DNA from: Clostridium sp. CMCC3677 | Lineage (GTDB): Bacteria; Bacillota; Clostridia; Clostridiales; Clostridiaceae | DNA length: 64,000 nucleotides | Assembly: GCF_023845585.1 (NCBI RefSeq) | Contig: NZ_JAMQHS010000008.1 | Coordinates: forward strand, 176,261-240,260 | Reading direction: 5' to 3' | Shown: positions 1 through 10,321 of the stretch, piece after piece | How positions within the stretch are numbered: position 1 is the stretch's first letter | Layout of the letters: each line of letters opens with the position of its first letter | The notes under the pieces: model-generated | Databases searched by the model: none | What the model was told of the DNA's origin: nothing | Seen by the model: only the letters and a program-made list of their open reading frames with translations | Program-made: the position numbers and the translations under genes

Positions 1-1
1 A

Positions 2-757
2 TGTTTTGAAATAGAGAAAAGATTAAAAGAAGAATTAGACATACCTGTATTTCATGATGATCAGCATGGAACAGCAATTGTAGTTTCAGCAGGAGTATTA
101 AATGCATTAAAGGTTGTAGGTAAAAAAATATCAGAGGTTAAAGTTGTTATAAATGGAGCAGGATCAGCAGGAATATCTATATGTAAGTTATTATTACAGC
201 TTGGAGTAGGAGATGTAGTATTAGTTGATTTAAAGGGTGCACTTGCTCTAGGTGAAGAATGGATGAATAAAGCTCAAAAAGAGATGGCAGAAGTTACAAA
301 TAAACAAAAACAAAGAGGAGACTTAAAAGAAATTATTAAGGATAAAGATGTATTCATAGGAGTATCAGCACCTAATATTTTAAGTGCAGAAATGGTTTCT
401 ACAATGGCTAAAGATTCTATTGTATTTGCTATGGCTAACCCTATTCCAGAAATAATGCCTGATGAAGCTAAGAAAGGAAATGTAAGGGTAATTGCAACAG
501 GACGTTCAGATTTTCCAAATCAAATAAATAATTTATTAGTATTCCCAGGAATATTTAAAGGAGCTCTTGATGCTAGAGCTACAGATATAACAGAAGAAAT
601 GAAGATAGCGGCAGTTAAAGCTATTGCAGGCATAATAAAAGATGAAGAGTTAAACGAGGAATATATTATTCCAGATGCATTTGATACTAGAGTAGTTAAG
701 GAAGTTTCAAATGCTGTAGCAAAAAAAGCAAGAGAAATAGGGGTTTCTAAGCTATAA
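2..757 (+). CDS. NAD(P)-dependent malic enzyme, 3' part
   Basis: The gene enters from upstream, and the open frame runs from base 2 with no start in view. Malic enzyme decarboxylates malate to pyruvate with NAD(P) in the cytoplasm. Visible landmarks are the malic enzyme motif HDDQHGTA near the visible start, the Rossmann dinucleotide loop GAGSAG (about 155-175), the segment FAMANPIPE, and the C-terminal run ATGRSDFPNQINN followed by FPGIFKGALDARA. These are diagnostic of the short bacterial enzyme of about 390 residues, of which about 250 are present. Cofactor preference cannot be read safely. The next gene follows after about 145 bases without a clear terminator, so the two may be co-transcribed. 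Confidence 0.95.
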   Translation, partial: CFEIEKRLKEELDIPVFHDDQHGTAIVVSAGVLNALKVVGKKISEVKVVINGAGSAGISICKLLLQLGVGDVVLVDLKGALALGEEWMNKAQKEMAEVTNKQKQRGDLKEIIKDKDVFIGVSAPNILSAEMVSTMAKDSIVFAMANPIPEIMPDEAKKGNVRVIATGRSDFPNQINNLLVFPGIFKGALDARATDITEEMKIAAVKAIAGIIKDEELNEEYIIPDAFDTRVVKEVSNAVAKKAREIGVSKL

Positions 758-901
758 AAATATTATTTTAGATTATAGCTTAAAATTTAAAAGTTTAATT
801 GGTATAAAGACTGATTCATTAAAACATAGAAAAAGTTTTAATAAATCTTAAATAAACTTATGTGAAAAGTTAAATAAAAGGAGAATTTAGGAGGTTTGAT
901 T

Positions 902-1873
902 ATGCAAGTTCCAATAAAGAAAACACTAGATAAAATTCCAGGCGGTATGATGATCGTTCCACTTTTTTTAGGGGTATTAGTTAATACATTTTGTCCACAA
1001 GTTTTAAAAATTGGAGGTTTTACTACAGCATTATTTGATTCAAAAGCATCCTCAACAATATTAGCATGTTTTATGTTTTTTATAGGTTCACAAATTAATT
1101 TTAAATTGGCACCAAAGGCGTTAAAAAAAGGTGCTTTGTTGATACTTGGAAAATTTATAGTTGGAGCAGGCATTGGTATAGCAGTAGGAAAAATATTTGG
1201 ACCAGCTGGGGTATTGGGTTTATCACCACTAGCAGTTCTTTCAGCATTAACAAATTGTAATGGTGGGTTATATGCGTCTCTTGCATCACAATATGGAGAT
1301 GAAACTGATGTGGGCGCTTATGCATTATTATCATTGAAAGATGGTCCATTTTTTACATTAGTTGCTTTAGGTGCATCAGGTCTTGCACAAATTCCTCTTA
1401 TGTCTCTTGTTGCAACATTGCTTCCAATATTAATAGGAATGATTTTAGGAAACCTTGATCCAGATATGAGAAAATTTCTTGGAAGTAGTAAGTTATTACT
1501 TATACCATTTTTTTCATTTCCTTTAGGAGCAGGAATGAATTTATCAACAATAATTACTGCAGGAGGTCCAGGAATATTATTAGGTATAATAGCTTCATTT
1601 ACAGGAATCGGTGGTTATATATTATTAAGAATGTTTAAGGAAAAACCATTAATAGGATTAGCAACAGGATCAACAGCAGGAAATGCAGTAGCTACACCAG
1701 CAGCTGTTGTTGCATTAGATCCAACACTTGCTGTTGTTGCCACAGCAGCTACAGCACAAGTTGCAGCTTCATGCGTAGTATCAGCAATGATATGTCCAAT
1801 AGTTGTTTCTTATATGGTTAAGAGATTTGATAATAAGAATGTGATTATTAAAAAACAACAAGTGACAGAATGA
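902..1873 (+). CDS. KdgT-family permease (2-keto-3-deoxygluconate type)
   Basis: Integral membrane protein of 323 residues, almost entirely hydrophobic, with about ten membrane segments. The N-terminal KIPGGMMIVPLFLG, the central NGGLYASLASQYG, the sequence GNLDPDMRKFL and the C-terminal GSTAGNAVATPAAV match the KdgT proton symporter family, known for 2-keto-3-deoxygluconate uptake. I chose the ATG at 902 because AGGAGG at 889-894 is spaced 7 bases from it; a TTG six bases upstream is too close to that site. No KDG kinase or aldolase gene is nearby, while malic enzyme is directly upstream, so the true substrate could be another small acid. Family call is firm, substrate is not. Confidence 0.85.
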   Translation: MQVPIKKTLDKIPGGMMIVPLFLGVLVNTFCPQVLKIGGFTTALFDSKASSTILACFMFFIGSQINFKLAPKALKKGALLILGKFIVGAGIGIAVGKIFGPAGVLGLSPLAVLSALTNCNGGLYASLASQYGDETDVGAYALLSLKDGPFFTLVALGASGLAQIPLMSLVATLLPILIGMILGNLDPDMRKFLGSSKLLLIPFFSFPLGAGMNLSTIITAGGPGILLGIIASFTGIGGYILLRMFKEKPLIGLATGSTAGNAVATPAAVVALDPTLAVVATAATAQVAASCVVSAMICPIVVSYMVKRFDNKNVIIKKQQVTE

Positions 1874-2040
1874 TAAATTTCATAGTGTGTTTTTACTTGC
1901 GATAAAGTTTATTGCGGTAATAAATAAGTAAAGTAATGCAAATGGTGAATTTTAAATGCACTTAATAAGCCTATTTAATATATTCCATAATTAGGAATGA
2001 AATTTTAATTCATGAAAATGATTTTGAGTTCTTTCATTGA

Positions 2041-2077
2041 TGGAAACGTTGACAAATAGAAAAATATATGTTAAGAT
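2041..2077 (+). promoter_or_regulatory. Promoter with overlapping CcpA cre site (beta-glucoside operon)
   Basis: TTGACA at 2049-2054 and TAAGAT at 2072-2077 are separated by 17 bases. The sequence TGGAAACGTTGACA at 2041-2054 agrees with the Gram-positive catabolite-response element TGWAANCGNTNWCA at 13 of 14 positions and overlaps the -35 box. This predicts carbon catabolite repression of the operon by CcpA bound over the promoter. Confidence 0.75.
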
Positions 2078-2098
2078 GACAATATATTAAGAGGAACA

Positions 2099-2195
2099 GG
2101 GTAGTAATTGTTTAAGTGCAAGCTAAGCCTATTCATTAATATGCAGGGGAGGATTATATTCTCTTTTGCATTATAATGAATGGGCTTTTTCATTT
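2099..2195 (+). promoter_or_regulatory. BglG/LicT-type RNA antiterminator (RAT) with overlapping terminator
   Basis: The RNA from 2099 to about 2130 (GGGTAGTAATTG followed by GCAAGCTAAGCC) resembles the ribonucleic antiterminator bound by BglG/LicT proteins. Its 3' end overlaps the left arm of a strong terminator: AAGCC plus TATTCATTAATATGCA (2126-2145) pairs with TGCATTATAATGAATGGGCTT (2167-2187), followed by a T-rich run. Protein binding to the RAT would block the terminator and let transcription enter the antiterminator gene and the PTS genes. The terminator is directly visible; the RAT assignment is by similarity and by the neighbouring gene. Confidence 0.75.
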
Positions 2196-2258
2196 TTAGA
2201 TAAAATTTAATTTATATAACTAAATTAAGCAAAACATCCTTGAAAGGGAGGAAAAGCT

Positions 2259-3107
2259 ATGGTTATTAATAGACTTTTGAATAATAATGTTGTAATTACA
2301 GTAGATTCTAATGGTGAAGAAATAATTGTTATGGGAAAAGGAATAGGATATCAAAAGTCCAAAGGCGATGCTATTGATGAAGAGAAGATAAATAAGGTAT
2401 TTAGAATATCTAATAAAGAAATCTCAAATAAGTTTGAAGAGTTACTTAATAGCATACCAATACAATATATGAAGTTATGTGATGAAATTATTGAATATGC
2501 TCAAGATAAGTTAAATAAAAAATTGAATGAAAGAATTTATATTTCATTAAGTGATCATATATATACTGCAATTCAAAGAACTAAAAATGGGATTATAGTG
2601 AGAAATGCTCTTCTTTGGGAGATAAAACGTTTTTACATAGATGAATTTGAAATTGGAATGAAAGCATTAGATATTATAAGAGAAAAGACAAAAGTCAAAC
2701 TTCCAGATGATGAAGCAGGATTTATTGCTTTTCATATTGTAAGTGCACAGTTAAATGAAGAACAGCCTATGGTTCAAGGGATTACAAAGTTAATAAATGA
2801 AATACTTACCATAGTGAGAATTCATTTTGGAGTTCAATTTAAAGAGGAATCAGTATTTTATTATAGATTTATTACACATTTAAAGTTTTTTGCCCAACGT
2901 TTATTTTCAGATAATACATATAATGGAGATACAGATGAAGAACTTTTAAGCATAATAAAGAAAAAATATTCTAAGGAATTTGAATGTATCATTAAAATTA
3001 GAACTTTTATTCATAAAAAATATAACTATAATTTAACAGTTGATGAAATGATATATTTAACTATACATATTGCAAAGGTAATACAAGATTTAAAATTAAA
3101 AATATAG
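2259..3107 (+). CDS. BglG-family transcription antiterminator
   Basis: A 282-residue cytoplasmic RNA-binding regulator. The N-terminal co-antiterminator domain (about 1-60) begins MVINRLLNNNVVITVDSNG and contains GKGIGYQKSKGD, typical of LicT/SacT/BglG. Two PTS regulation domains (PRDs) follow. PRD1 carries SLSDHIYTAIQR and DEAGFIAFHIV; PRD2 carries YYRFITHLKFFAQR and DEMIYLTIHIAKV. The conserved His residues in each PRD are the phosphorylation sites used by HPr and the cognate EII. The gene follows its own leader RAT/terminator, so it is probably autoregulated. GGGAGG at about 2246-2251 serves the ATG. The cognate transporter is the next gene. Confidence 0.93.
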   Translation: MVINRLLNNNVVITVDSNGEEIIVMGKGIGYQKSKGDAIDEEKINKVFRISNKEISNKFEELLNSIPIQYMKLCDEIIEYAQDKLNKKLNERIYISLSDHIYTAIQRTKNGIIVRNALLWEIKRFYIDEFEIGMKALDIIREKTKVKLPDDEAGFIAFHIVSAQLNEEQPMVQGITKLINEILTIVRIHFGVQFKEESVFYYRFITHLKFFAQRLFSDNTYNGDTDEELLSIIKKKYSKEFECIIKIRTFIHKKYNYNLTVDEMIYLTIHIAKVIQDLKLKI

Positions 3108-3238
3108 ATATTTATTATATAGTTTGAAAGGATGTGGTATTTGTACAAATTAGCTTTTAAGTTGGATAGTAACATTAAGTTGGCTAAACCTTCAAATTTC
3201 AATTAATAATTTTAAAAGAAAGATGGAGGAATAAAAAG

Positions 3239-5146
3239 ATGAAAAAATATAATCAATTAGCAAAAGAGATTGTAAAAAATGTTGGTGGAAAAGAAAATAT
3301 TATTGGTTTAACACATTGCATTACTAGATTACGTTTTAAATTAAAAGATGATAATGTAGCAAATGATGATGTATTAAAAAATATGGATGGTATTGTTACA
3401 GTTATGAAAAGTGCTGGACAATATCAAGTAGTTATAGGAAATCATGTTCCAGATGTATATTCAGAGGTATGTGAATTAATAGATATTGATAACTTTGATA
3501 AAGGTTTGGAGGAAAAAAAATCAGGCAGTTTACTTGATAAGGGAATTGATATTGTATCAGGAATCTTTCAGCCTATATTAGGTATTATGGCAGCTTGTGG
3601 TATGATAAAGGGATTAAACGCATTATTTGTAGCAATAGGATTATATACGAACACTTGTGGTGGATATTTAACAATAAATGCGATTGGAGATGCATTGTTT
3701 ACCTTTCTTCCTTTATTTCTAGGATATACTTCAGCTAAGAAATTTGGTTTAAAGCCAATGCTTGGATTAGTTATTGGAGCAACTATGTGTTATCCAAGTA
3801 TGCAGTCAAGTGCTCTATCAGCAGGAATAGAGCCATTATATACTTTATTTAATGGAACAATATTTTCTTCGCCAATTTATATTGATTTCTTTGGTATACC
3901 AATAATTTCAATAGATTATACAGGAACAGTTATTCCAATCATACTGGCAGTATATTTTGCAGCAAAATGTGAAAAATTCTTTAGTAAATTTATACCGGAC
4001 TTAGTTAAATTTTTCTTTGTACCAATGTTAACTTTATTAGTGGCATTACCAATTGTATTTATAGTTATTGGACCAATAGCAACTTTCGGATCTAAAATTA
4101 TTTCTGAGTTTGTATTTTCAGTAAGAGATTTTAATCCATTATTAGCAGGAGCAATAGTAGGATTTACTTGGCAAATACTAGTTATTTTTGGAATGCATTG
4201 GGGATTTATTCCAGTATATATAAATAATATTATGACATTAGGATATGATAATGTTATGATGCCTTTCTTTGCATGTACATTTGCAACATCAGCAGTTGTA
4301 TTAGCAATATTCTTTAAGACAAAGGATAAAAAGCTTAAGGAAATGGCACTTCCAAACTTTATATCAGGAATATTTGGGGTAACTGAGCCTGCTATATATA
4401 GTATTTTATTACCATTAAAGAAACCTTTTATAATTAGTTGTGTTTCTGGTGGTATTGGAGGAGCATTTTATGGATTCTTTAATTTGAGAAAATTTATGGC
4501 AGGCGGAATGGGAATATTTGAATTACCAGCTATGATTGAACCAGATGGATCTATGGGAAATTTAATAGTAGCTTTAATAGGTATTGTTATTTCAATGGTT
4601 GTAGGGTTCATATTAACAATGATTCTATATAAAGATAAAACGGAAACAGTAAAGGAAGAAAAAACTACAGAAGTTAAATCTAATAAGTTAGGAAAAGTAG
4701 TAATAGGTAGTCCATTAAAAGGAGAGGCTGTTAAATTAAACAATATAGAAGATGAAGCCTTTTCATCAGGAGTATTAGGTCATGGAATTGCAATTATTCC
4801 TAGTGAGGGAAAGGTAGTAGCTCCAATAGATGGAGAAGTTACAACTTTATTTCCGAGTTTACATGCTATAGGGATTACTGCTGAAAGTGGTGTAGAAATT
4901 CTTATTCATATAGGATTAGATACTGTGCAACTAGAAGGTAAAGGGTTTAAGGCCCATGTTAAGCAAGGGGATAAGATTACTAAAGGACAACCTTTAGTGG
5001 ATTTTGATATAGATTTAATAAAAGAGGCTGGGTATAGTGTAGTTACACCTATAGTTGTTACTAATATGTCAGAGTATTTAGAAGTGGTAGAGACTGAAAA
5101 TAAAAATATAGAAAGAGGAAGTAATTTAATAACTGTTATATTTTAA
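3239..5146 (+). CDS. bglP: PTS beta-glucoside transporter, EIIBCA
   Basis: A 635-residue permease that imports and phosphorylates beta-glucosides. Domain order is IIB (about 1-90, with the phosphocysteine in LTHCITRLRF, Cys27), IIC membrane domain (about 105-460, with the substrate loop FGVTEPAIY), and a glucose-type IIA (about 485-635, with HAIGI and the active His near residue 557 in LIHIGLDT). All three domains are intact, so only HPr is needed as phosphodonor. The start follows GGAGG at about 3225-3229. No terminator separates it from the antiterminator gene, and the phospho-glucosidase gene follows within 60 bases, so this is one operon. Exact sugar (salicin, cellobiose, arbutin) is not determinable. 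Confidence 0.93.
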   Translation: MKKYNQLAKEIVKNVGGKENIIGLTHCITRLRFKLKDDNVANDDVLKNMDGIVTVMKSAGQYQVVIGNHVPDVYSEVCELIDIDNFDKGLEEKKSGSLLDKGIDIVSGIFQPILGIMAACGMIKGLNALFVAIGLYTNTCGGYLTINAIGDALFTFLPLFLGYTSAKKFGLKPMLGLVIGATMCYPSMQSSALSAGIEPLYTLFNGTIFSSPIYIDFFGIPIISIDYTGTVIPIILAVYFAAKCEKFFSKFIPDLVKFFFVPMLTLLVALPIVFIVIGPIATFGSKIISEFVFSVRDFNPLLAGAIVGFTWQILVIFGMHWGFIPVYINNIMTLGYDNVMMPFFACTFATSAVVLAIFFKTKDKKLKEMALPNFISGIFGVTEPAIYSILLPLKKPFIISCVSGGIGGAFYGFFNLRKFMAGGMGIFELPAMIEPDGSMGNLIVALIGIVISMVVGFILTMILYKDKTETVKEEKTTEVKSNKLGKVVIGSPLKGEAVKLNNIEDEAFSSGVLGHGIAIIPSEGKVVAPIDGEVTTLFPSLHAIGITAESGVEILIHIGLDTVQLEGKGFKAHVKQGDKITKGQPLVDFDIDLIKEAGYSVVTPIVVTNMSEYLEVVETENKNIERGSNLITVIF

Positions 5147-5155
5147 TTATTGGAT

Positions 5156-6632
<1,477 letters not shown>

Positions 6633-6760
6633 ATTATAGAATAATTTAATTTAAATTGATAGATTTTAAATATGTTATAGGTAAAAATAATTTAAATTAT
6701 ATATAATGTTGATGATATAATTAGCCTTAGATAAAATATTAAAATGTAAGGAAGATAAAC

Positions 6761-7972
6761 ATGAAAAAGAGTGTAAAAATGATATATCCATCATATATAG
6801 ATAAGTTTCAGTGTATTGGAGGAAAATGTGAAGATAACTGTTGCATTGGATGGGATATAGATATTGATAAAGAAACATTTAAAAAATATCACAAAGTTAA
6901 AGATGAAACAATGAACAAGATGTTCCAAAAAAATGTTCATAACAATAAATATTGTACCAATAAAGATTTAGATTATGGAAGAATTAAATTAAACAAAATA
7001 AAAAGATGTCCGTTTCTAGATGATGAGAATTATTGTTTGATTCAAGGGAAATTTGGTGAGGATTATCTTTCTAGTGTTTGTACTCAATTTCCTAGAGTAT
7101 TAAATAAAGTAGATGATCATTATGAAATATGCCTTGATGCAGCATGTCCGGAGGCAGCAAGAATTATTTTTGGAAGTAAAGAGAAAATAGAATTTAAGGA
7201 AAGTGAAAAGAGTTTAGGTAAGTATACTATGTCAGGTGTACTTGATACTACATCATATGAATTTAAAGATACACCTATAGAGTATTTCAAAGAGATACGA
7301 GATTTTTCAATAAAAGTAATGCAAAATAGAAATTTAAATATCAGCTGTAGATTATATGTTCTTGGTGATTTTTTAAATGAGCTAGAAGATATAGAAAGTG
7401 ACAAAATAAAGGAGTTTATAAATAAATATGATATAGAATCTGAATCTAAGTCTTATAAAAGAGAGCGTATGAATTATGCACTTCAAGTTTCATTTTTTAA
7501 AAATGTAGTTGATTCTTTAGATATAGTAAATGAAACTGATAGTGATAAATTTAAAAACTATACGAAAGAACTTTTAAAGGGATATAATATTAAAGATAAT
7601 GAGGATGTAATTAAAAATGCAGAGGAATATATAAATGCATTTGAAAAATATACAGAGAAGTATATAGAAACTAACAGCCACATATTCGAAAATTATATGG
7701 TTAATTTTATATATAATAATTTATTCCCTTTTTCAGAAAGCGATTTTATGTTTGAAGGATATATTATGCTTTTATTTAGATATTCATTAATTAGGTTCTA
7801 TCTAGTTGGAAAATACATATATAATGAAAAAGATTCTGTAGAACATATGATAGAGTTTATTCAAGTATTCATAAAGGCAGTAGAGCACGATAAGAACTAT
7901 AGAAGCGAGATTTTAGAATATATTAAAGAAAACAATTTTGATAATATGGAATTTGCAAAAATGCTTTTGTAA
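6761..7972 (+). CDS. FliB-like flagellin lysine-N-methylase family protein
   Basis: A 403-residue protein. The N-terminus has a dense Cys signature, FQCIGGKCEDNCCIGWDI (about 14-31), and further Cys in KRCPFLDDENYCLI and SVCTQFPR (about 85-115). This is the hallmark of the FliB/YkgJ-related family annotated as flagellin lysine-N-methylase. The Cys cluster probably holds a metal or Fe-S centre. The rest is helical with no further motif I recognise. No flagellar genes are nearby in this window, so the methylation substrate is uncertain. AAGGAAG upstream serves the ATG. It appears to stand alone between the bgl operon and the HxlR gene. Confidence 0.78.
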   Translation: MKKSVKMIYPSYIDKFQCIGGKCEDNCCIGWDIDIDKETFKKYHKVKDETMNKMFQKNVHNNKYCTNKDLDYGRIKLNKIKRCPFLDDENYCLIQGKFGEDYLSSVCTQFPRVLNKVDDHYEICLDAACPEAARIIFGSKEKIEFKESEKSLGKYTMSGVLDTTSYEFKDTPIEYFKEIRDFSIKVMQNRNLNISCRLYVLGDFLNELEDIESDKIKEFINKYDIESESKSYKRERMNYALQVSFFKNVVDSLDIVNETDSDKFKNYTKELLKGYNIKDNEDVIKNAEEYINAFEKYTEKYIETNSHIFENYMVNFIYNNLFPFSESDFMFEGYIMLLFRYSLIRFYLVGKYIYNEKDSVEHMIEFIQVFIKAVEHDKNYRSEILEYIKENNFDNMEFAKMLL

Positions 7973-8108
7973 TTTTAAATAAGCCAATGATAAAAGTGAA
8001 ATTCTCTATGTATTTCCAATCCTATCAAAACCATTGTGTTGGTATAATATTATACTATTTATTTTTATTAATTAAGTATGATAGAATAATAGCAGGTGGT
8101 GATTAGAT

Positions 8109-8417
8109 ATGGAAAAATATCACATGTGCCCAAGGTTTGAAAATGCTTTTGAATTATTAGGAAAGAGATGGACCGGATTGATTATAAGAACATTATTGAA
8201 TGGACAAAATCGATTTTCGGATATAGCGGAAGCAATTCCTAATATGAGCGCTCGTATGCTTACAGAAAGATTTAAAGAACTGGAGAAAGAAGGACTTATT
8301 ATTAGAAAAGTTTATCCAGAAACTCCAGTACGTATAGAGTATGAACTAACAGAAAAAGGGTATCAACTGCAAGTTGTTATGGACGAAATTCAAAAATGGG
8401 CCGAAAAATGGATGTAA
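8109..8417 (+). CDS. HxlR-family winged-helix regulator
   Basis: A 102-residue DNA-binding protein. The family core is clear: CPRFENAFELLGKRWTGLII, then FSDIAEAIPNMSARMLTERFKELE (recognition helix) and the wing RIEYELTEKG. HxlR proteins often respond to electrophile, redox or aldehyde stress through a conserved N-terminal Cys; here Cys7 sits at that place. AGGTGGTGA ends 6 bases before the ATG. A strong terminator follows, so it is monocistronic. The next genes (pirin, nitroreductase) start behind a promoter with a perfect palindrome at the transcription start, a plausible target. Confidence 0.9.
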   Translation: MEKYHMCPRFENAFELLGKRWTGLIIRTLLNGQNRFSDIAEAIPNMSARMLTERFKELEKEGLIIRKVYPETPVRIEYELTEKGYQLQVVMDEIQKWAEKWM

Positions 8418-8438
8418 TTAACATAATGTAAAAACTTA

Positions 8439-8478
8439 TAAAGAATCTCCTTTTAATTTTAAGGGGTTCTTTTTATTT
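8439..8478 (+). terminator. Rho-independent terminator after the HxlR gene
   Basis: AAGAATCTCCTT pairs with AAGGGGTTCTT across a short T/A loop and is followed by TTTTTATTTTT. Confidence 0.85.
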
Positions 8479-8537
8479 TTGTCTAAATAAAAATGAAAGT
8501 TTAAAAGCATGTCTGAATATTTATTATAAAAAAGGTC

Positions 8538-8566
8538 TTGACTAATTATAATGAATGTGTGATAAT
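8538..8566 (+). promoter_or_regulatory. Promoter of the pirin / nitroreductase genes
   Basis: TTGACT at 8538-8543 and GATAAT at 8561-8566 with 17-base spacing. The transcription start would fall inside the palindrome that begins at 8569. Confidence 0.65.
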
Positions 8567-8568
8567 CA

Positions 8569-8603
8569 ATTCAAGTTAGTTACTAAATGTAACTAACTTG
8601 AAT
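8569..8603. promoter_or_regulatory. Perfect 15-bp-arm palindrome, candidate HxlR operator
   Basis: ATTCAAGTTAGTTAC (8569-8583), loop TAAAT, then GTAACTAACTTGAAT (8589-8603). The arms are fully complementary. It lies immediately after the -10 box, where a bound repressor would block initiation, and it directly follows the HxlR gene. It could also fold in the RNA as a 5' hairpin. Confidence 0.6.
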
Positions 8604-8606
8604 AAA

Positions 8607-8650
8607 ATTCTATAATAATTTTTTGTAAGATAGTAAAATTATTATAGAAT
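8607..8650. repeat. Second perfect 16-bp hairpin in the same leader
   Basis: ATTCTATAATAATTTT (8607-8622) and AAAATTATTATAGAAT (8635-8650) are exact reverse complements around a 12-base loop. There is no T run after it, so it is not a usual terminator. It may stabilise the leader RNA or bind a protein. Confidence 0.6.
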
Positions 8651-8707
8651 AGTTTAGTAATGTTTTAAGTTAAAATCTAAAATAATAATCAGGAGGAGGG
8701 ATATAGA

Positions 8708-9406
8708 ATGTTAAGTAAGATAAAAAGTAATGATATGGGTAATAGTAATCTTGGATGGCTAAGATCTAAATTCCATTTTTCTTTTGCAGAATATTACAAT
8801 CCATATAATATGAGATTTGGAGCTTTAAGAGTTATAAATGATGATTTAATTAAACCTGACACTGGATTTGACACTCACCCTCATAAAGATATGGAAATAA
8901 TAACATATGTAATTAATGGTGAACTTACGCATGAAGATAGCATGGGTAATAAAAACACAATAACTCGTGGTCATGTTCAATACATGAGTGCGGGAACAGG
9001 GGTATATCATAGTGAGTTTAACTTTAGAGAAGATACATTGAGATTGTTACAGATATGGATCTTGCCAGATAAACAAGGATATAATCCTGACTATGGAGAC
9101 TATAGGTTTAATTGGAATGTTAGACAAAACAAATGGCTTCATATGGTTTCAAGAAAAGATGGAAATGCACCAATAAAAATAAATCAAGATATGAATGTTT
9201 ATTCTTTAGAACTTGGAAAAGAAAAAGAGATTAATTTCACAGTTAATGAGGGAAGACAGGCGTATCTAGTTCAGATAGAGGGAACTTCTATAATAAATGA
9301 TATTGAGTTAAATGATAGAGATGGAATGAAAATAATTGAGGAAGATATTTTAATCCAAGGAAAAGAAACTTCCCATATTTTGATTTTAGAAATGAAAAAA
9401 GAATAA
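8708..9406 (+). CDS. Pirin family protein
   Basis: A 232-residue bicupin. The N-terminal cupin shows the metal-binding motif HPHKDMEIITY (about 58-68) and the second half of the site GTGVYHSEFN (about 97-106), the pirin signature. Some bacterial pirins have quercetinase or metabolic regulatory roles; the reaction here is unknown. GGAGGAGGG precedes the ATG. The nitroreductase gene follows after 78 bases with its own strong ribosome site and no terminator, suggesting a two-gene stress operon downstream of the HxlR gene. Confidence 0.9.
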   Translation: MLSKIKSNDMGNSNLGWLRSKFHFSFAEYYNPYNMRFGALRVINDDLIKPDTGFDTHPHKDMEIITYVINGELTHEDSMGNKNTITRGHVQYMSAGTGVYHSEFNFREDTLRLLQIWILPDKQGYNPDYGDYRFNWNVRQNKWLHMVSRKDGNAPIKINQDMNVYSLELGKEKEINFTVNEGRQAYLVQIEGTSIINDIELNDRDGMKIIEEDILIQGKETSHILILEMKKE

Positions 9407-9484
9407 TAATATTAAGTATGTATATAATAATTATATTAAAAATAATAAAAAATAAGATTTTATATGAATTAGGAGGAGTTATTA

Positions 9485-10084
9485 ATGTCAAAAGATTTTT
9501 TTACTGCAGTAGCAGATAGACGTTCATTTTATGGAATTAGCAAGGAGACTGTGGTTTCAGACGATAGAATTAAAGAGATTATAGACCATGCTGTGAAACA
9601 TACTCCATCAGCATTTAATTCACAAAGTACAAGAGTCGTGTTAGTATTAGGAACTCACCATGATAAATTATGGGATATTACAAAAGAAGCTTTGAGAAAA
9701 GTTGTACCAGTTGATCAATTTAGTACTACTGAAGATAAAATAAATTCATTTAAAAATGGATATGGTACAGTATTGTTCTACGACGATAATAGTATAGTAG
9801 AAGATTTGCAACAAAAATTTGCTCTTTATAAAGATAATTTCCCAATCTGGGCTCAACAAACAAATGGAATGCATCAATTTGTTATTTGGACTGCATTAGA
9901 AATTGAAGGATTTGGAGTATCATTACAACATTATAATGAAATTATTGAAAATGATGTAAAGAAAGAATGGAACATATCTGATAACTGGAAGCTTATTGGG
10001 CAAATGCCATTTGGAAAACCAACAGCAGAGCCAAAAGAAAAGGAGTACCAACCGTTAGAAGAACGTGTCAAGATATTTAAGTAA
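9485..10084 (+). CDS. Nitroreductase family protein (Frm2/HBN1-like)
   Basis: A 199-residue FMN-type oxidoreductase. The N-terminus FFTAVADRRSFYGISKETV and the motif HTPSAFNSQSTRVVLVLG belong to the short nitroreductase subgroup related to yeast Frm2/Hbn1 and lactococcal CinD. The C-terminal part has ALEIEGFGVSLQHYN and QMPFGKPTAEPKEKEY. Such enzymes reduce nitro or quinone compounds and are often induced by electrophile stress. The ATG follows TAGGAGGAG. It is the last gene before a terminator; the HxlR and pirin context supports a stress role (inference). Confidence 0.9.
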   Translation: MSKDFFTAVADRRSFYGISKETVVSDDRIKEIIDHAVKHTPSAFNSQSTRVVLVLGTHHDKLWDITKEALRKVVPVDQFSTTEDKINSFKNGYGTVLFYDDNSIVEDLQQKFALYKDNFPIWAQQTNGMHQFVIWTALEIEGFGVSLQHYNEIIENDVKKEWNISDNWKLIGQMPFGKPTAEPKEKEYQPLEERVKIFK

Positions 10085-10122
10085 ACTGTTCTTAAATAGA
10101 TACTAAGATTAATACTTTATAG

Positions 10123-10158
10123 ATAAAAGCCAGTGTGTAATAACATACTGGCTTTTAT
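10123..10158. terminator. Terminator after the nitroreductase gene
   Basis: ATAAAAGCCAGTGTGT pairs with ACATACTGGCTTTTAT. T and A runs on both sides would let it work in either direction. Confidence 0.8.
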
Positions 10159-10200
10159 GAATAAAGGATTTTGTATATCTGAATATATTCCATTTCTAGG

Positions 10201-10245
10201 AGTTAAAGATTTATATTTACTTAATGTAAATATAAATCTTTAACT
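10201..10245. repeat. Perfect 20-bp inverted repeat
   Basis: The left arm is 10201-10220 and the right arm 10226-10245, exact reverse complements around the loop TTAAT. No T run follows. It lies in a 450-base gap between the nitroreductase and RpiR genes. Function unknown; it could mark a decayed mobile element or a structured RNA. Confidence 0.7.
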
Positions 10246-10321
10246 TACTTCAATTCTTATATATAATATAGTATAAAGTCAAACTTAGCTTCAGAGGGAA
10301 TTTTTTATTTCACACTGAAGA

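Noticed and set aside
1885..1935. GCGATAAA / TTTATTGC hairpin after the KdgT gene as a terminator
   Set aside because: One G-U pair, almost no loop and no T run; not convincing.
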